Part shown: positions 48,961-61,030 of the stretch, in pieces | Numbering within the stretch: position 1 is the stretch's first letter | How the letters are laid out: every line of letters begins with the position of its first letter | From: Steinernema hermaphroditum | Lineage: Eukaryota; Nematoda; Chromadorea; Rhabditida; Steinernematidae | Reading direction: 5' to 3' | Assembly: GCA_030435675.1 (NCBI GenBank) | Contig: CM059621.1 | Location: forward strand, 12,400,001 to 12,464,000 | Length of the DNA: 64,000 bases | Made by a program: the position numbers and the translations under genes | Notes under the pieces: generated by a model | Database searches by the model: none | Seen by the model: only the letters and a program-made list of their open reading frames with translations | Told to the model about the DNA's origin: nothing

Positions 48961-51900
48961 TTCGAGACAGCAGAGGCCTTGTTCATACCAAAAGCTCTGC
49001 ATCTGACCCTCCTGCTCCAAAGTACCATAGCATTTTTATGATTGGATCTTGTTCTACTGCACGAGCCTGATCGAACGCGCCTACTCCCGCTGGGATTACT
49101 GTGGACTATCTTAGTTTCCTGCAAAACTTTCAATTCGAGACAGCAGGGCCCCCGCTCATACCAAAAGCTCTGCATCTGACCCTCCTGCTCCAAAGTACCA
49201 TAGCATTTTTATGATTGGATCTTGTTCTACTGCACGAGCCTGATCGAACGCGCCTACTCCCGCTGGGATTACTGTGGACTATCTTAGTTTCCTGCAAAAC
49301 TTTCAATTCGAGACAGCAGGGCCCCTCGCTCATACCAAAAGCTCTGCATCTGACCCTCCTGCTCCAAAGTACCATAGCATTTTTATGATTGGATCTTGTA
49401 GAACTGCACGAGCCTGATCGAACGCGCCTACTCCCGCTGGGATTACTGTGGACTATCTTAGTTTCCTGCAAAACTTTCAATTCGAGACAGTTGAGGCCTC
49501 GTTCATACCAAAAGCTCTGCATCTGACCCTCCTGCTCCAAAGTACCATAGCATTTTTATGATTGGATCTTGTTGTACTGCACGAGCCTGATCGAACGCGC
49601 CTACTCCCGCTGGATTTACTGTGGACTATCTTAGTTTCCTGCAAAACTTTCAATTCGAGACAGCAGGGCCCCTGCTCATACCAAAAGCTCTGCATCTGAC
49701 CCTCCTGCTCCAAAGTACCATAGCATTTTTATGATTGGATGTTGTAGAACTGCACGAGCCTGATCGAACGCGCCTACTCCCGTTGGGATTACTGTGGACT
49801 ATCTTAGTTTCCTGCAAAACTTTCAATTCGAGACAGCAGGGGCCTTGTTCATACCAAAAGCTCTGCATCTGACCCTCCTGCTCCAAAGTACCATAGCATT
49901 TTTATGATTGGATCTTGTTCTACTGCACGAGCCTGATCGAACGCGCCTACTCCCGCTGGATTTACTGTGGACTATCTTAGTTTCCTGCAAAACTTTCAAT
50001 TCGAGACAGCAGGGCCCCCGCTCATACCAAAAGCTCTGCATCTGACCCTCCTGCTCCAAAGTACCATAGCATTTTTATGATTGGATCTTGTAGAACTGCA
50101 CGAGCCTGATCGAACGCGCCTACTCCCGCTGGGATTACTGTGGACTATCTTAGTTTCCTGCAAAACTTTCAATTCGAGACAGCAGGGCCCTTGCTCATAC
50201 CAAAAGCTCTGCATCTGACCCTCCTGCTCCAAAGTACCATAGCATTTTTATGATTGGATCTTGTAGAACTGCACGAGCCTGATCGAACGCGCCTACTCCC
50301 GCTGGGATTACTGTGGACTATCTTAGTTTCCTGCAAAACTTTCAATTCGAGACAGCAGGGCCCCCTTGCTCATACCAAAAGCTCTGCATCTGACCCTCCT
50401 GCTCCAAAGTACCATAGCATTTTTATGATTGGATCTTGTAGAACTGCACGAGCCTGATCGAACGCGCCTACTCCCGTTGGGATTACTGTGGACTATCTTA
50501 GTTTCCTGCAAAACTTTCAATTCGAGACAGCAGGGCCCCTGCTCATACCAAAAGCTCTGCATCTGACCCTCCTGCTCCAAAGTACCATAGCATTTTTATG
50601 ATTGGATGTTGTAGAACTGCACGAGCCTGATCGAACGCGCCTACTCCCGTTGGGATTACTGTGGACTATCTTAGTTTCCTGCAAAACTTTCAATTCGAGA
50701 CAGCAGGGCCCTTGCTCATACCAAAAGCTCTGCATCTGACCCTCCTGCTCCAAAGTACCATAGCATTTTTATGATTGGATCTTGTTCTACTGCACGAGCC
50801 TGATCGAACGCGCCTACTCCCGCTGGATTTACTGTGGACTATCTTAGTTTCCTGCAAAACTTTCAATTCGAGACAGCAGGGCCCCCGCTCATACCAAAAG
50901 CTCTGCATCTGACCCTCCTGCTCCAAAGTACCATAGCATTTTTATGATTGGATCTTGTTCTACTGCACGAGCCTGATCGAACGCGCCTACTCCCGCTGGA
51001 TTTACTGTGGACTATCTTAGTTTCCTGCAAAACTTTCAATTCGAGACAGCAGGGCCCCCGCTCATACCAAAAGCTCTGCATCTGACCCTCCTGCTCCAAA
51101 GTACCATAGCATTTTTATGATTGGATCTTGTAGAACTGCACGAGCCTGATCGAACGCGCCTACTCCCGTTGGGATTACTGTGGACTATCTTAGTTTCCTG
51201 CAAAACTTTCAATTCGAGACAGCTGGGCCCTTGCTCATACCAAAAGCTCTGCATCTGACCCTCCTGCTCCAAAGTACCATAGCATTTTTATGATTGGATC
51301 TTGTAGAACTGCACGAGCCTGATCGAACGCGCCTACTCCCGCTGGGATTACTGTGGACTATCTTAGTTTCCTGCAAAACTTTCAATTCGAGACAGCAGGG
51401 CCCTTGCTCATACCAAAAGCTCTGCATCTGACCCTCCTGCTCCAAAGTACCATAGCATTTTTATGATTGGATCTTGTAGAACTGCACGAGCCTGATCGAA
51501 CGCGCCTACTCCCGCTGGTTTTACTGTGGACTATCTTAGTTTCCTGCAAAACTTTCAATTCGAGACAGCAGGGCCCTTGCTCATACCAAAAGCTCTGCAT
51601 CTGACCCTCCTGCTCCAAAGTACCATAGCATTTTTATGATTGGATCTTGTAGAACTGCACGAGCCTGATCAAACGCGCCTACTCCCGTTGGGATTACTGT
51701 GGACTATCTTAGTTTCCTGCAAAACTTTCAATTCGAGACAGCAGGGCCCTTGCTCATACCAAAAGCTCTGCATCTGACCCTCCTGCTCCAAAGTACCATA
51801 GCATTTTTATGATTGGATCTTGTACTACTGCACGAGCCTGATCGAACGCGCCTACTCCCGCTGGGTTTACTGTGGACTATCTTAGTTTCCTGCAAAACTT

Positions 51901-54900
51901 TCAATTCGAGACAGCAGGGCCCCCGCTCATACCAAAAGCTCTGCATCTGACCCTCCTGCTCCAAAGTACCATAGCATTTTTATGATTGGATCTTGTAGTA
52001 CTGCACGAGCCTGATCGAACGCGCCTACTCCCGCTGGTTTTACTGTGGACTATCTTAGTTTCCTGCAAAACTTTCAATTCGAGACAGCAGGGCCCCCGCT
52101 CATACCAAAAGCTCTGCATCTGACCCTCCTGCTCCAAAGTACCATAGCATTTTTATGATTGGATCTTGTAGAACTGCACGAGCCTGATCGAACGCGCCTA
52201 CTCCCGTTGGGATTACTGTGGACTATCTTAGTTTCCTGCAAAACTTTCAATTCGAGACAGCAGGGCCCTTGCTCATACCAAAAGCTCTGCATCTGACCCT
52301 CCTGCTCCAAAGTACCATAGCATTTTTATGATTGGATCTTGTAGAACTGCACGAGCCTGATCGAACGCGCCTACTCCCGTTGGGATTACTGTGGACTATC
52401 TTAGTTTCCTGCAAAACTTTCAATTCGAGACAGCAGGGCCCCCGCTCATACCAAAAGCTCTGCATCTGACCCTCCTGCTCCAAAGTACCATAGCATTTTT
52501 ATGATTGGATCTTGTAGAACTGCACGAGCCTGATCGAACGCGCCTACTCCCGTTGGGATTACTGTGGACTATCTTAGTTTCCTGCAAAACTTTCAATTCG
52601 AGACAGCAGGGCCCTCGCTCATACCAAAAGCTCTGCATCTGACCCTCCTGCTCCAAAGTACCATAGCATTTTTATGATTGGATCTTGTAGAACTGCACGA
52701 GCCTGATCGAACGCGCCTACTCCCGTTGGGATTACTGTGGACTATCTTAGTTTCCTGCAAAACTTTCAATTCGAGACAGCAGGGCCCTTGCTCATACCAA
52801 AAGCTCTGCATCTGACCCTCCTGCTCCAAAGTACCATAGCATTTTTATGATTGGATCTTGTAGAACTGCACGAGCCTGATCGAACGCGCCTACTCCCGTT
52901 GGGATTACTGTGGACTATCTTAGTTTCCTGCAAAACTTTCAATTCGAGACAGCAGGGCCCTCGCTCATACCAAAAGCTCTGCATCTGACCCTCCTGCTCC
53001 AAAGTACCATAGCATTTTTATGATTGGATCTTGTAGAACTGCACGAGCCTGATCGAACGCGCCTACTCCCGTTGGGATTACTGTGGACTATCTTAGTTTC
53101 CTGCAAAACTTTCAATTCGAGACAGCAGGGCCCTTGCTCATACCAAAAGCTCTGCATCTGACCCTCCTGCTCCAAAGTACCATAGCATTTTTATGATTGG
53201 ATCTTGTAGAACTGCACGAGCCTGATCGAACGCGCCTACTCCCGTTGGGATTACTGTGGACTATCTTAGTTTCCTGCAAAACTTTCAATTCGAGACAGCA
53301 GGGCCCTTGCTCATACCAAAAGCTCTGCATCTGACCCTCCTGCTCCAAAGTACCATAGCATTTTTATGATTGGATCTTGTAGAACTGCACGAGCCTGATC
53401 GAACGCGCCTACTCCCGTTGGGATTACTGTGGACTATCTTAGTTTCCTGCAAAACTTTCAATTCGAGACAGCAGGGCCCTTGCTCATACCAAAAGCTCTG
53501 CATCTGACCCTCCTGCTCCAAAGTACCATAGCATTTTTATGATTGGATCTTGTAGTACTGCACGAGCCTGATCGAACGCGCCTACTCCCGCTGGGATTAC
53601 TGTGGACTATCTTAGTTTCCTGCAAAACTTTCAATTCGAGACAGCAGGGCCCCCGCTCATACCAAAAGCTCTGCATCTGACCCTCCTGCTCCAAAGTACC
53701 ATAGCATTTTTATGATTGGATCTTGTAGAACTGCACGAGCCTGATCGAACGCGCCTACTCCCGTTGGGATTACTGTGGACTATCTTAGTTTCCTGCAAAA
53801 CTTTCAATTCGAGACAGCAGGGCCCCCGCTCATACCAAAAGCTCTGCATCTGACCCTCCTGCTCCAAAGTACCATAGCATTTTTATGATTGGATCTTGTA
53901 GAACTGCACGAGCCTGATCGAACGCGCCTACTCCCGTTGGGATTACTGTGGACTATCTTAGTTTCCTGCAAAACTTTCAATTCGAGACAGCAGGGCCCCC
54001 GCTCATACCAAAAGCTCTGCATCTGACCCTCCTGCTCCAAAGTACCATAGCATTTTTATGATTGGATCTTGTTGTACTGCACGAGCCTGATCGAACGCGC
54101 CTACTCCCGTTGGGATTACTGTGGACTATCTTAGTTTCCTGCAAAACTTTCAATTCGAGACAGCAGGGCCCCCGCTCATACCAAAAGCTCTGCATCTGAC
54201 CCTCCTGCTCCAAAGTACCATAGCATTTTTATGATTGGATCTTGTAGAACTGCACGAGCCTGATCGAACGCGCCTACTCCCGTTGGGATTACTGTGGACT
54301 ATCTTAGTTTCCTGCAAAACTTTCAATTCGAGACAGCAGGGCCCTTGCTCATACCAAAAGCTCTGCATCTGACCCTCCTGCTCCAAAGTACCATAGCATT
54401 TTTATGATTGGATCTTGTAGAACTGCACGAGCCTGATCGAACGCGCCTACTCCCGTTGGGATTACTGTGGACTATCTTAGTTTCCTGCAAAACTTTCAAT
54501 TCGAGACAGCAGGGCCCTTGCTCATACCAAAAGCTCTGCATCTGACCCTCCTGCTCCAAAGTACCATAGCATTTTTATGATTGGATCTTGTTCTACTGCA
54601 CGAGCCTGATCGAACGCGCCTACTCCCGCTGGGATTTACTGTGGACTATCTTAGTTTCCTGCAAAACTTTCAATTCGAGACAGCAGGGCCCCCGCTCATA
54701 CCAAAAGCTCTGCATCTGACCCTCCTGCTCCAAAGTACCATAGCATTTTTATGATTGGATCTTGTAGAACTGCACGAGCCTGATCGAACGCGCCTACTCC
54801 CGTTGGGATTTACTGTGGACTATCTTAGTTTCCTGCAAAACTTTCAATTCGAGACAGCAGGGCCCCTTGCTCATACCAAAAGCTCTGCATCTGACCCTCC

Positions 54901-57900
54901 TGCTCCAAAGTACCATAGCATTTTTATGATTGGATCTTGTAGAACTGCACGAGCCTGATCGAACGCGCCTACTCCCGTTGGGATTACTGTGGACTATCTT
55001 AGTTTCCTGCAAAACTTTCAATTCGAGACAGCAGGGCCCCCGCTCATACCAAAAGCTCTGCATCTGACCCTCCTGCTCCAAAGTACCATAGCATTTTTAT
55101 GATTGGATCTTGTAGAACTGCACGAGCCTGATCGAACGCGCCTACTCCCGCTGGGTTTACTGTGGACTATCTTAGTTTCCTGCAAAACTTTCAATTCGAG
55201 ACAGCAGGGCCCCGCTCATACCAAAAAGCTCTGCATCTGACCCTCCTGCTCCAAAGTACCATAGCATTTTTATGATTGGATCTTGTAGAACTGCACGAGC
55301 CTGATCGAACGCGCCTACTCCCGTTGGGATTACTGTGGACTATCTTAGTTTCCTGCAAAACTTTCAATTCGAGACAGCAGGGCCCTTGCTCATACCAAAA
55401 AAGCTCTGCATCTGACCCTCCTGCTCCAAAGTACCATAGCATTTTTATGATTGGATCTTGTAGAACTGCACGAGCCTGATCGAACGCGCCTACTCCCGTT
55501 GGTTTTTCTGTGGACTATCTTAGTTTCCTGCAAAACTTTCAATTCGAGACAGCAGGGCCCTTGCTCATACCAAAAAGCTCTGCATCTGACCCTCCTGCTC
55601 CAAAGTACCATAGCATTTTTATGATTGGATCTTGTAGAACTGCACGAGCCTGATCGAACGCGCCTACTCCCGCTGGGATTTACTGTGGACTATCTTAGTT
55701 TCCTGCAAAACTTTCAATTCGAGACAGCAGGGCCCTCGCTCATACCAAAAGCTCTGCATCTGACCCTCCTGCTCCAAAGTACCATAGCATTTTTATGATT
55801 GGATCTTGTAGAACTGCACGAGCCTGATCGAACGCGCCTACTCCCGTTGGGATTACTGTGGACTATCTTAGTTTCCTGCAAAACTTTCAATTCGAGACAG
55901 CAGGGCCCCCGCTCATACCAAAAGCTCTGCATCTGACCCTCCTGCTCCAAAGTACCATAGCATTTTTATGATTGGATCTTGTAGAACTGCACGAGCCTGA
56001 TCGAACGCGCCTACTCCCGCTGGGATTTACTGTGGACTATCTTAGTTTCCTGCAAAACTTTCAATTCGAGACAGCAGGGCCCCCGCTCATACCAAAAGCT
56101 CTGCATCTGACCCTCCTGCTCCAAAGTACCATAGCATTTTTATGATTGGATCTTGTAGAACTGCACGAGCCTGATCGAACGCGCCTACTCCCGCTGGGTT
56201 TACTGTGGACTATCTTAGTTTCCTGCAAAACTTTCAATTCGAGACAGCAGGGCCCCCGCTCATACCAAAAGCTCTGCATCTGACCCTCCTGCTCCAAAGT
56301 ACCATAGCATTTTTATGATTGGATCTTGTAGAACTGCACGAGCCTGATCGAACGCGCCTACTCCCGTTGGGATTACTGTGGACTATCTTAGTTTCCTGCA
56401 AAACTTTCAATTCGAGACAGCAGGGCCCTTGCTCATACCAAAAGCTCTGCATCTGACCCTCCTGCTCCAAAGTACCATAGCATTTTTATGATTGGATCTT
56501 GTAGAACTGCACGAGCCTGATCGAACGCGCCTACTCCCGTTGGGATTACTGTGGACTATCTTAGTTTCCTGCAAAACTTTCAATTCGAGACAGCAGGGCC
56601 CTTGCTCATACCAAAAGCTCTGCATCTGACCCTCCTGCTCCAAAGTACCATAGCATTTTTATGATTGGATCTTGTTCTACTGCACGAGCCTGATCGAACG
56701 CGCCTACTCCCGTTGGGATTACTGTGGACTATCTTAGTTTCCTGCAAAACTTTCAATTCGAGACAGCAGGGCCCCCGCTCATACCAAAAGCTCTGCATCT
56801 GACCCTCCTGCTCCAAAGTACCATAGCATTTTTATGATTGGATCTTGTAGAACTGCACGAGCCTGATCGAACGCGCCTACTCCCGTTGGGATTTACTGTG
56901 GACTATCTTAGTTTCCTGCAAAACTTTCAATTCGAGACAGCAGGGCCCCCGCTCATACCAAAAGCTCTGCATCTGACCCTCCTGCTCCAAAGTACCATAG
57001 CATTTTTATGATTGGATCTTGTAGAACTGCACGAGCCTGATCGAACGCGCCTACTCCCGTTGGGTTTACTGTGGACTATCTTAGTTTCCTGCAAAACTTT
57101 CAATTCGAGACAGCAGGGCCCCCGCTCATACCAAAAGCTCTGCATCTGACCCTCCTGCTCCAAAGTACCATAGCATTTTTATGATTGGATCTTGTAGAAC
57201 TGCACGAGCCTGATCGAACGCGCCTACTCCCGTTGGGTTTACTGTGGACTATCTTAGTTTCCTGCAAAACTTTCAATTCGAGACAGCAGGGCCCCCGCTC
57301 ATACCAAAAGCTCTGCATCTGACCCTCCTGCTCCAAAGTACCATAGCATTTTTATGATTGTATCTTGTTGTACTGCACGAGCCTGATCGAACGCGCCTAC
57401 TCCCGCTGGATTTACTGTGGACTATCTTAGTTTCCTGCAAAACTTTCAATTCGAGACAGCAGGGCCCCCGCTCATACCAAAAGCTCTGCATCTGACCCTC
57501 CTGCTCCAAAGTACCATAGCATTTTTATGATTGGATCTTGTAGAACTGCACGAGCCTGATCGAACGCGCCTACTCCCGTTGGGATTACTGTGGACTATCT
57601 TAGTTTCCTGCAAAACTTTCAATTCGAGACAGCAGGGCCCCTGCTCATACCAAAAGCTCTGCATCTGACCCTCCTGCTCCAAAGTACCATAGCATTTTTA
57701 TGATTGGATCTTGTAGAACTGCACGAGCCTGATCGAACGCGCCTACTCCCGCTGGATTTACTGTGGACTATCTTAGTTTCCTGCAAAACTTTCAATTCGA
57801 GACAGCAGGGCCCCCGCTCATACCAAAAGCTCTGCATCTGACCCTCCTGCTCCAAAGTACCATAGCATTTTTATGATTGGATCTTGTAGAACTGCACGAG

Positions 57901-60630
57901 CCTGATCGAACGCGCCTACTCCCGCTGGGATTTACTGTGGACTATCTTAGTTTCCTGCAAAACTTTCAATTCGAGACAGCAGGGCCCCCGCTCATACCAA
58001 AAGCTCTGCATCTGACCCTCCTGCTCCAAAGTACCATAGCATTTTTATGATTGGATCTTGTAGAACTGCACGAGCCTGATCGAACGCGCCTACTCCCGTT
58101 GGGATTACTGTGGACTATCTTAGTTTCCTGCAAAACTTTCAATTCGAGACAGCAGGGGCCCTTGCTCATACCAAAAGCTCTGCATCTGACCCTCCTGCTC
58201 CAAAGTACCATAGCATTTTTATGATTGGATCTTGTAGAACTGCACGAGCCTGATCGAACGCGCCTACTCCCGCTGGGTTTACTGTGGACTATCTTAGTTT
58301 CCTGCAAAACTTTCAATTCGAGACAGCAGGGCCCCCGCTCATACCAAAAGCTCTGCATCTGACCCTCCTGCTCCAAAGTACCATAGCATTTTTATGATTG
58401 GATCTTGTAGAACTGCACGAGCCTGATCGAACGCGCCTATTCCCGTTGGGATTTACTGTGGACTATCTTAGTTTCCTGCAAAACTTTCAATTCGAGACAG
58501 CAGGGCCCCCGCTCATACCAAAAGCTCTGCATCTGACCCTCCTGCTCCAAAGTACCATAGCATTTTTATGATTGGATCTTGTTCTACTGCACGAGCCTGA
58601 TCGAACGCGCCTACTCCCGCTGGATTTACTGTGGACTATCTTAGTTTCCTGCAAAACTTTCAATTCGAGACAGCAGGGCCCTTGCTCATACCAAAAGCTC
58701 TGCATCTGACCCTCCTGCTCCAAAGTACCATAGCATTTTTATGATTGGATCTTGTTGAACTGCACGAGCCTGATCGAACGCGCCTACTCCCGCTGGGTTT
58801 ACTGTGGACTATCTTAGTTTCCTGCAAAACTTTCAATTCGAGACAGCAGGGCCCCTCGCTCATACCAAAAGCTCTGCATCTGACCCTCCTGCTCCAAAGT
58901 ACCATAGCATTTTTATGATTGGATCTTGTAGAACTGCACGAGCCTGATCAAACGCGCCTATTCCCGTTGGATTTACTGTGGACTATCTTAGTTTCCTGCA
59001 AAACTTTCAATTCGAGACAGCAGGGCCCTTGCTCATACCAAAAGCTCTGCATCTGACCCTCCTGCTCCAAAGTACCATAGCATTTTTATGATTGGATCTT
59101 GTTGTACTGCACGAGCCTGATCGAACGCGCCTACTCCCGTTGGGATTACTGTGGACTATCTTAGTTTCCTGCAAAACTTTCAATTCGAGACAGCAGGGCC
59201 CTTGCTCATACCAAAAGCTCTGCATCTGACCCTCCTGCTCCAAAGTACCATAGCATTTTTATGATTGGATCTTGTAGAACTGCACGAGCCTGATCGAACG
59301 CGCCTACTCCCGCTGGATTTACTGTGGACTATCTTAGTTTCCTGCAAAACTTTCAATTCGAGACAGCAGGGCCCCCGCTCATACCAAAAGCTCTGCATCT
59401 GACCCTCCTGCTCCAAAGTACCATAGCATTTTTATGATTGGATCTTGTTCTACTGCACGAGCCTGATCGAACGCGCCTACTCCCGCTGGATTTACTGTGG
59501 ACTATCTTAGTTTCCTGCAAAACTTTCAATTCGAGACAGCAGGGCCCTTGCTCATACCAAAAGCTCTGCATCTGACCCTCCTGCTCCAAAGTACCATAGC
59601 ATTTTTATGATTGGATCTTGTAGAACTGCACGAGCCTGATCAAACGCGCCTACTCCCGTTGGGATTACTGTGGACTATCTTAGTTTCCTGCAAAACTTTC
59701 AATTCGAGACAGCAGGGCCCCTGCTCATACCAAAAAGCTCTGCATCTGACCCTCCTGCTCCAAAGTACCATAGCATTTTTATGATTGGATCTTGTTCTAC
59801 TGCACGAGCCTGATCGAACGCGCCTACTCCCGCTGGATTTACTGTGGACTATCTTAGTTTCCTGCAAAACTTTCAATTCGAGACAGCAGGGCCCCCGCTC
59901 ATACCAAAAGCTCTGCATCTGACCCTCCTGCTCCAAAGTACCATAGCATTTTTATGATTGGATCTTGTAGAACTGCACGAGCCTGATCAAACGCGCCTAC
60001 TCCCGTTGGGATTACTGTGGACTATCTTAGTTTCCTGCAAAACTTTCAATTCGAGACAGCAGGGCCCCCGCTCATACCAAAAGCTCTGCATCTGACCCTC
60101 CTGCTCCAAAGTACCATAGAATTTTTATGATTGGATCTTGTACTACTGCACGAGCCTGATCGAACGCGCCTACTCCCGCTGGATTTACTGTGGACTATCT
60201 TAGTTTCCTGCAAAACTTTCAATTCGAGACAGCAGGGCCCCCCGCTCATACCAAAAGCTCTGCATCTGACCCTCCTGCTCCAAAGTACCATATCATTTTT
60301 ATGATTGGATCTTGTAGAACTGCACGAGCCTGATCAAACGCGCCTATTCCCGTTGGGATTACTGTGGACTATCTTAGTTTCCTGCAAAACTTTCAATTCG
60401 AGACAGCAGGGCCCCCGCTCATACCAAAAGCTCTGCATCTGACCCTCCTGCTCCAAAGTACCATAGCATTTTTATGATTGGATCTTGTTGTACTGCACGA
60501 GCCTGATCGAACGCGCCTACTCCCGCTGGATTTACTGTGGACTATCTTAGTTTCCTGCAAAACTTTCAATTCGAGACAGCAGGGCCCCCGCTCATACCAA
60601 AAGCTCTGCATCTGACCCTCCTGCTCCAAA
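48961..60630 (-). repeat. Intermediate-divergence part of the inverted array
   Basis: Units are mostly 173 bp, with about 18 bp of net insertion over 66 units. The polymorphic stretch between GGCCC and GCTC (GGGCCCTTGCTC, GGGCCCTCGCTC, GGGCCCCCGCTC, GGGCCCCTGCTC) varies from monomer to monomer, as does CTGGATTT / CTGGGTTT / TTGGGATT. The run 51.9-54.56 kb is comparatively regular, with perfect phase. Three successive monomers at about 55.2-55.6 kb share an expanded A tract (CCAAAAAGC, then CCAAAAAAGC, then CCAAAAAGC). Confidence 0.8.
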
Positions 60631-61030
60631 GTACCATAGCATTTTTATGATTGGATCTTGTAGAACTGCACGAGCCTGATCAAACGCGCCTAATCCCGTT
60701 GGGATTTACTGTGGACTATCTTAGTTTCCTGCAAAACTTTCAATTCGAGACAGCAGGGCCCCCGCTCATACCAAAAGCTCTGCATCTGACCCTCCTGCTC
60801 CAAAGTACCATAGCATTTTTATGATTGGATGTTGTAGAACTGCACGAGCCTGATCCAGACGCGCCTACTCCCGCTAATATTTACTGTGGACTATCTTGGT
60901 TTCCTGCAAAACTTTCAATTCGAGACAGCAGGGCCCCCGCTCTTACCAAAAGCTCTGCATCTGACCCTCCTGCTCCAAAGTACCATAGCATTTTTATGAT
61001 TGGATCTTGTAGGGGAGGGTGAGCCTGATC
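60631..61030 (-). repeat. Damaged monomers at a domain boundary
   Basis: Two to three monomers here contain changes seen nowhere else in the window: TAATCCCGTT near 60691, GATCCAGACGCG near 60852, CCGCTAATATTTAC near 60871, TCTTGGTTTCC near 60893, CTCTTACCAAA near 60940 and TTGTAGGGGAGGGTGAGCC near 61006, which replaces the usual AGAACTGCAC stretch. Shortly upstream, 60120 (TAGAATTTTT) and 60292 (TATCATTTTT) are also unusual. They separate the variable stretch from the uniform one after 61031. Confidence 0.8.
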
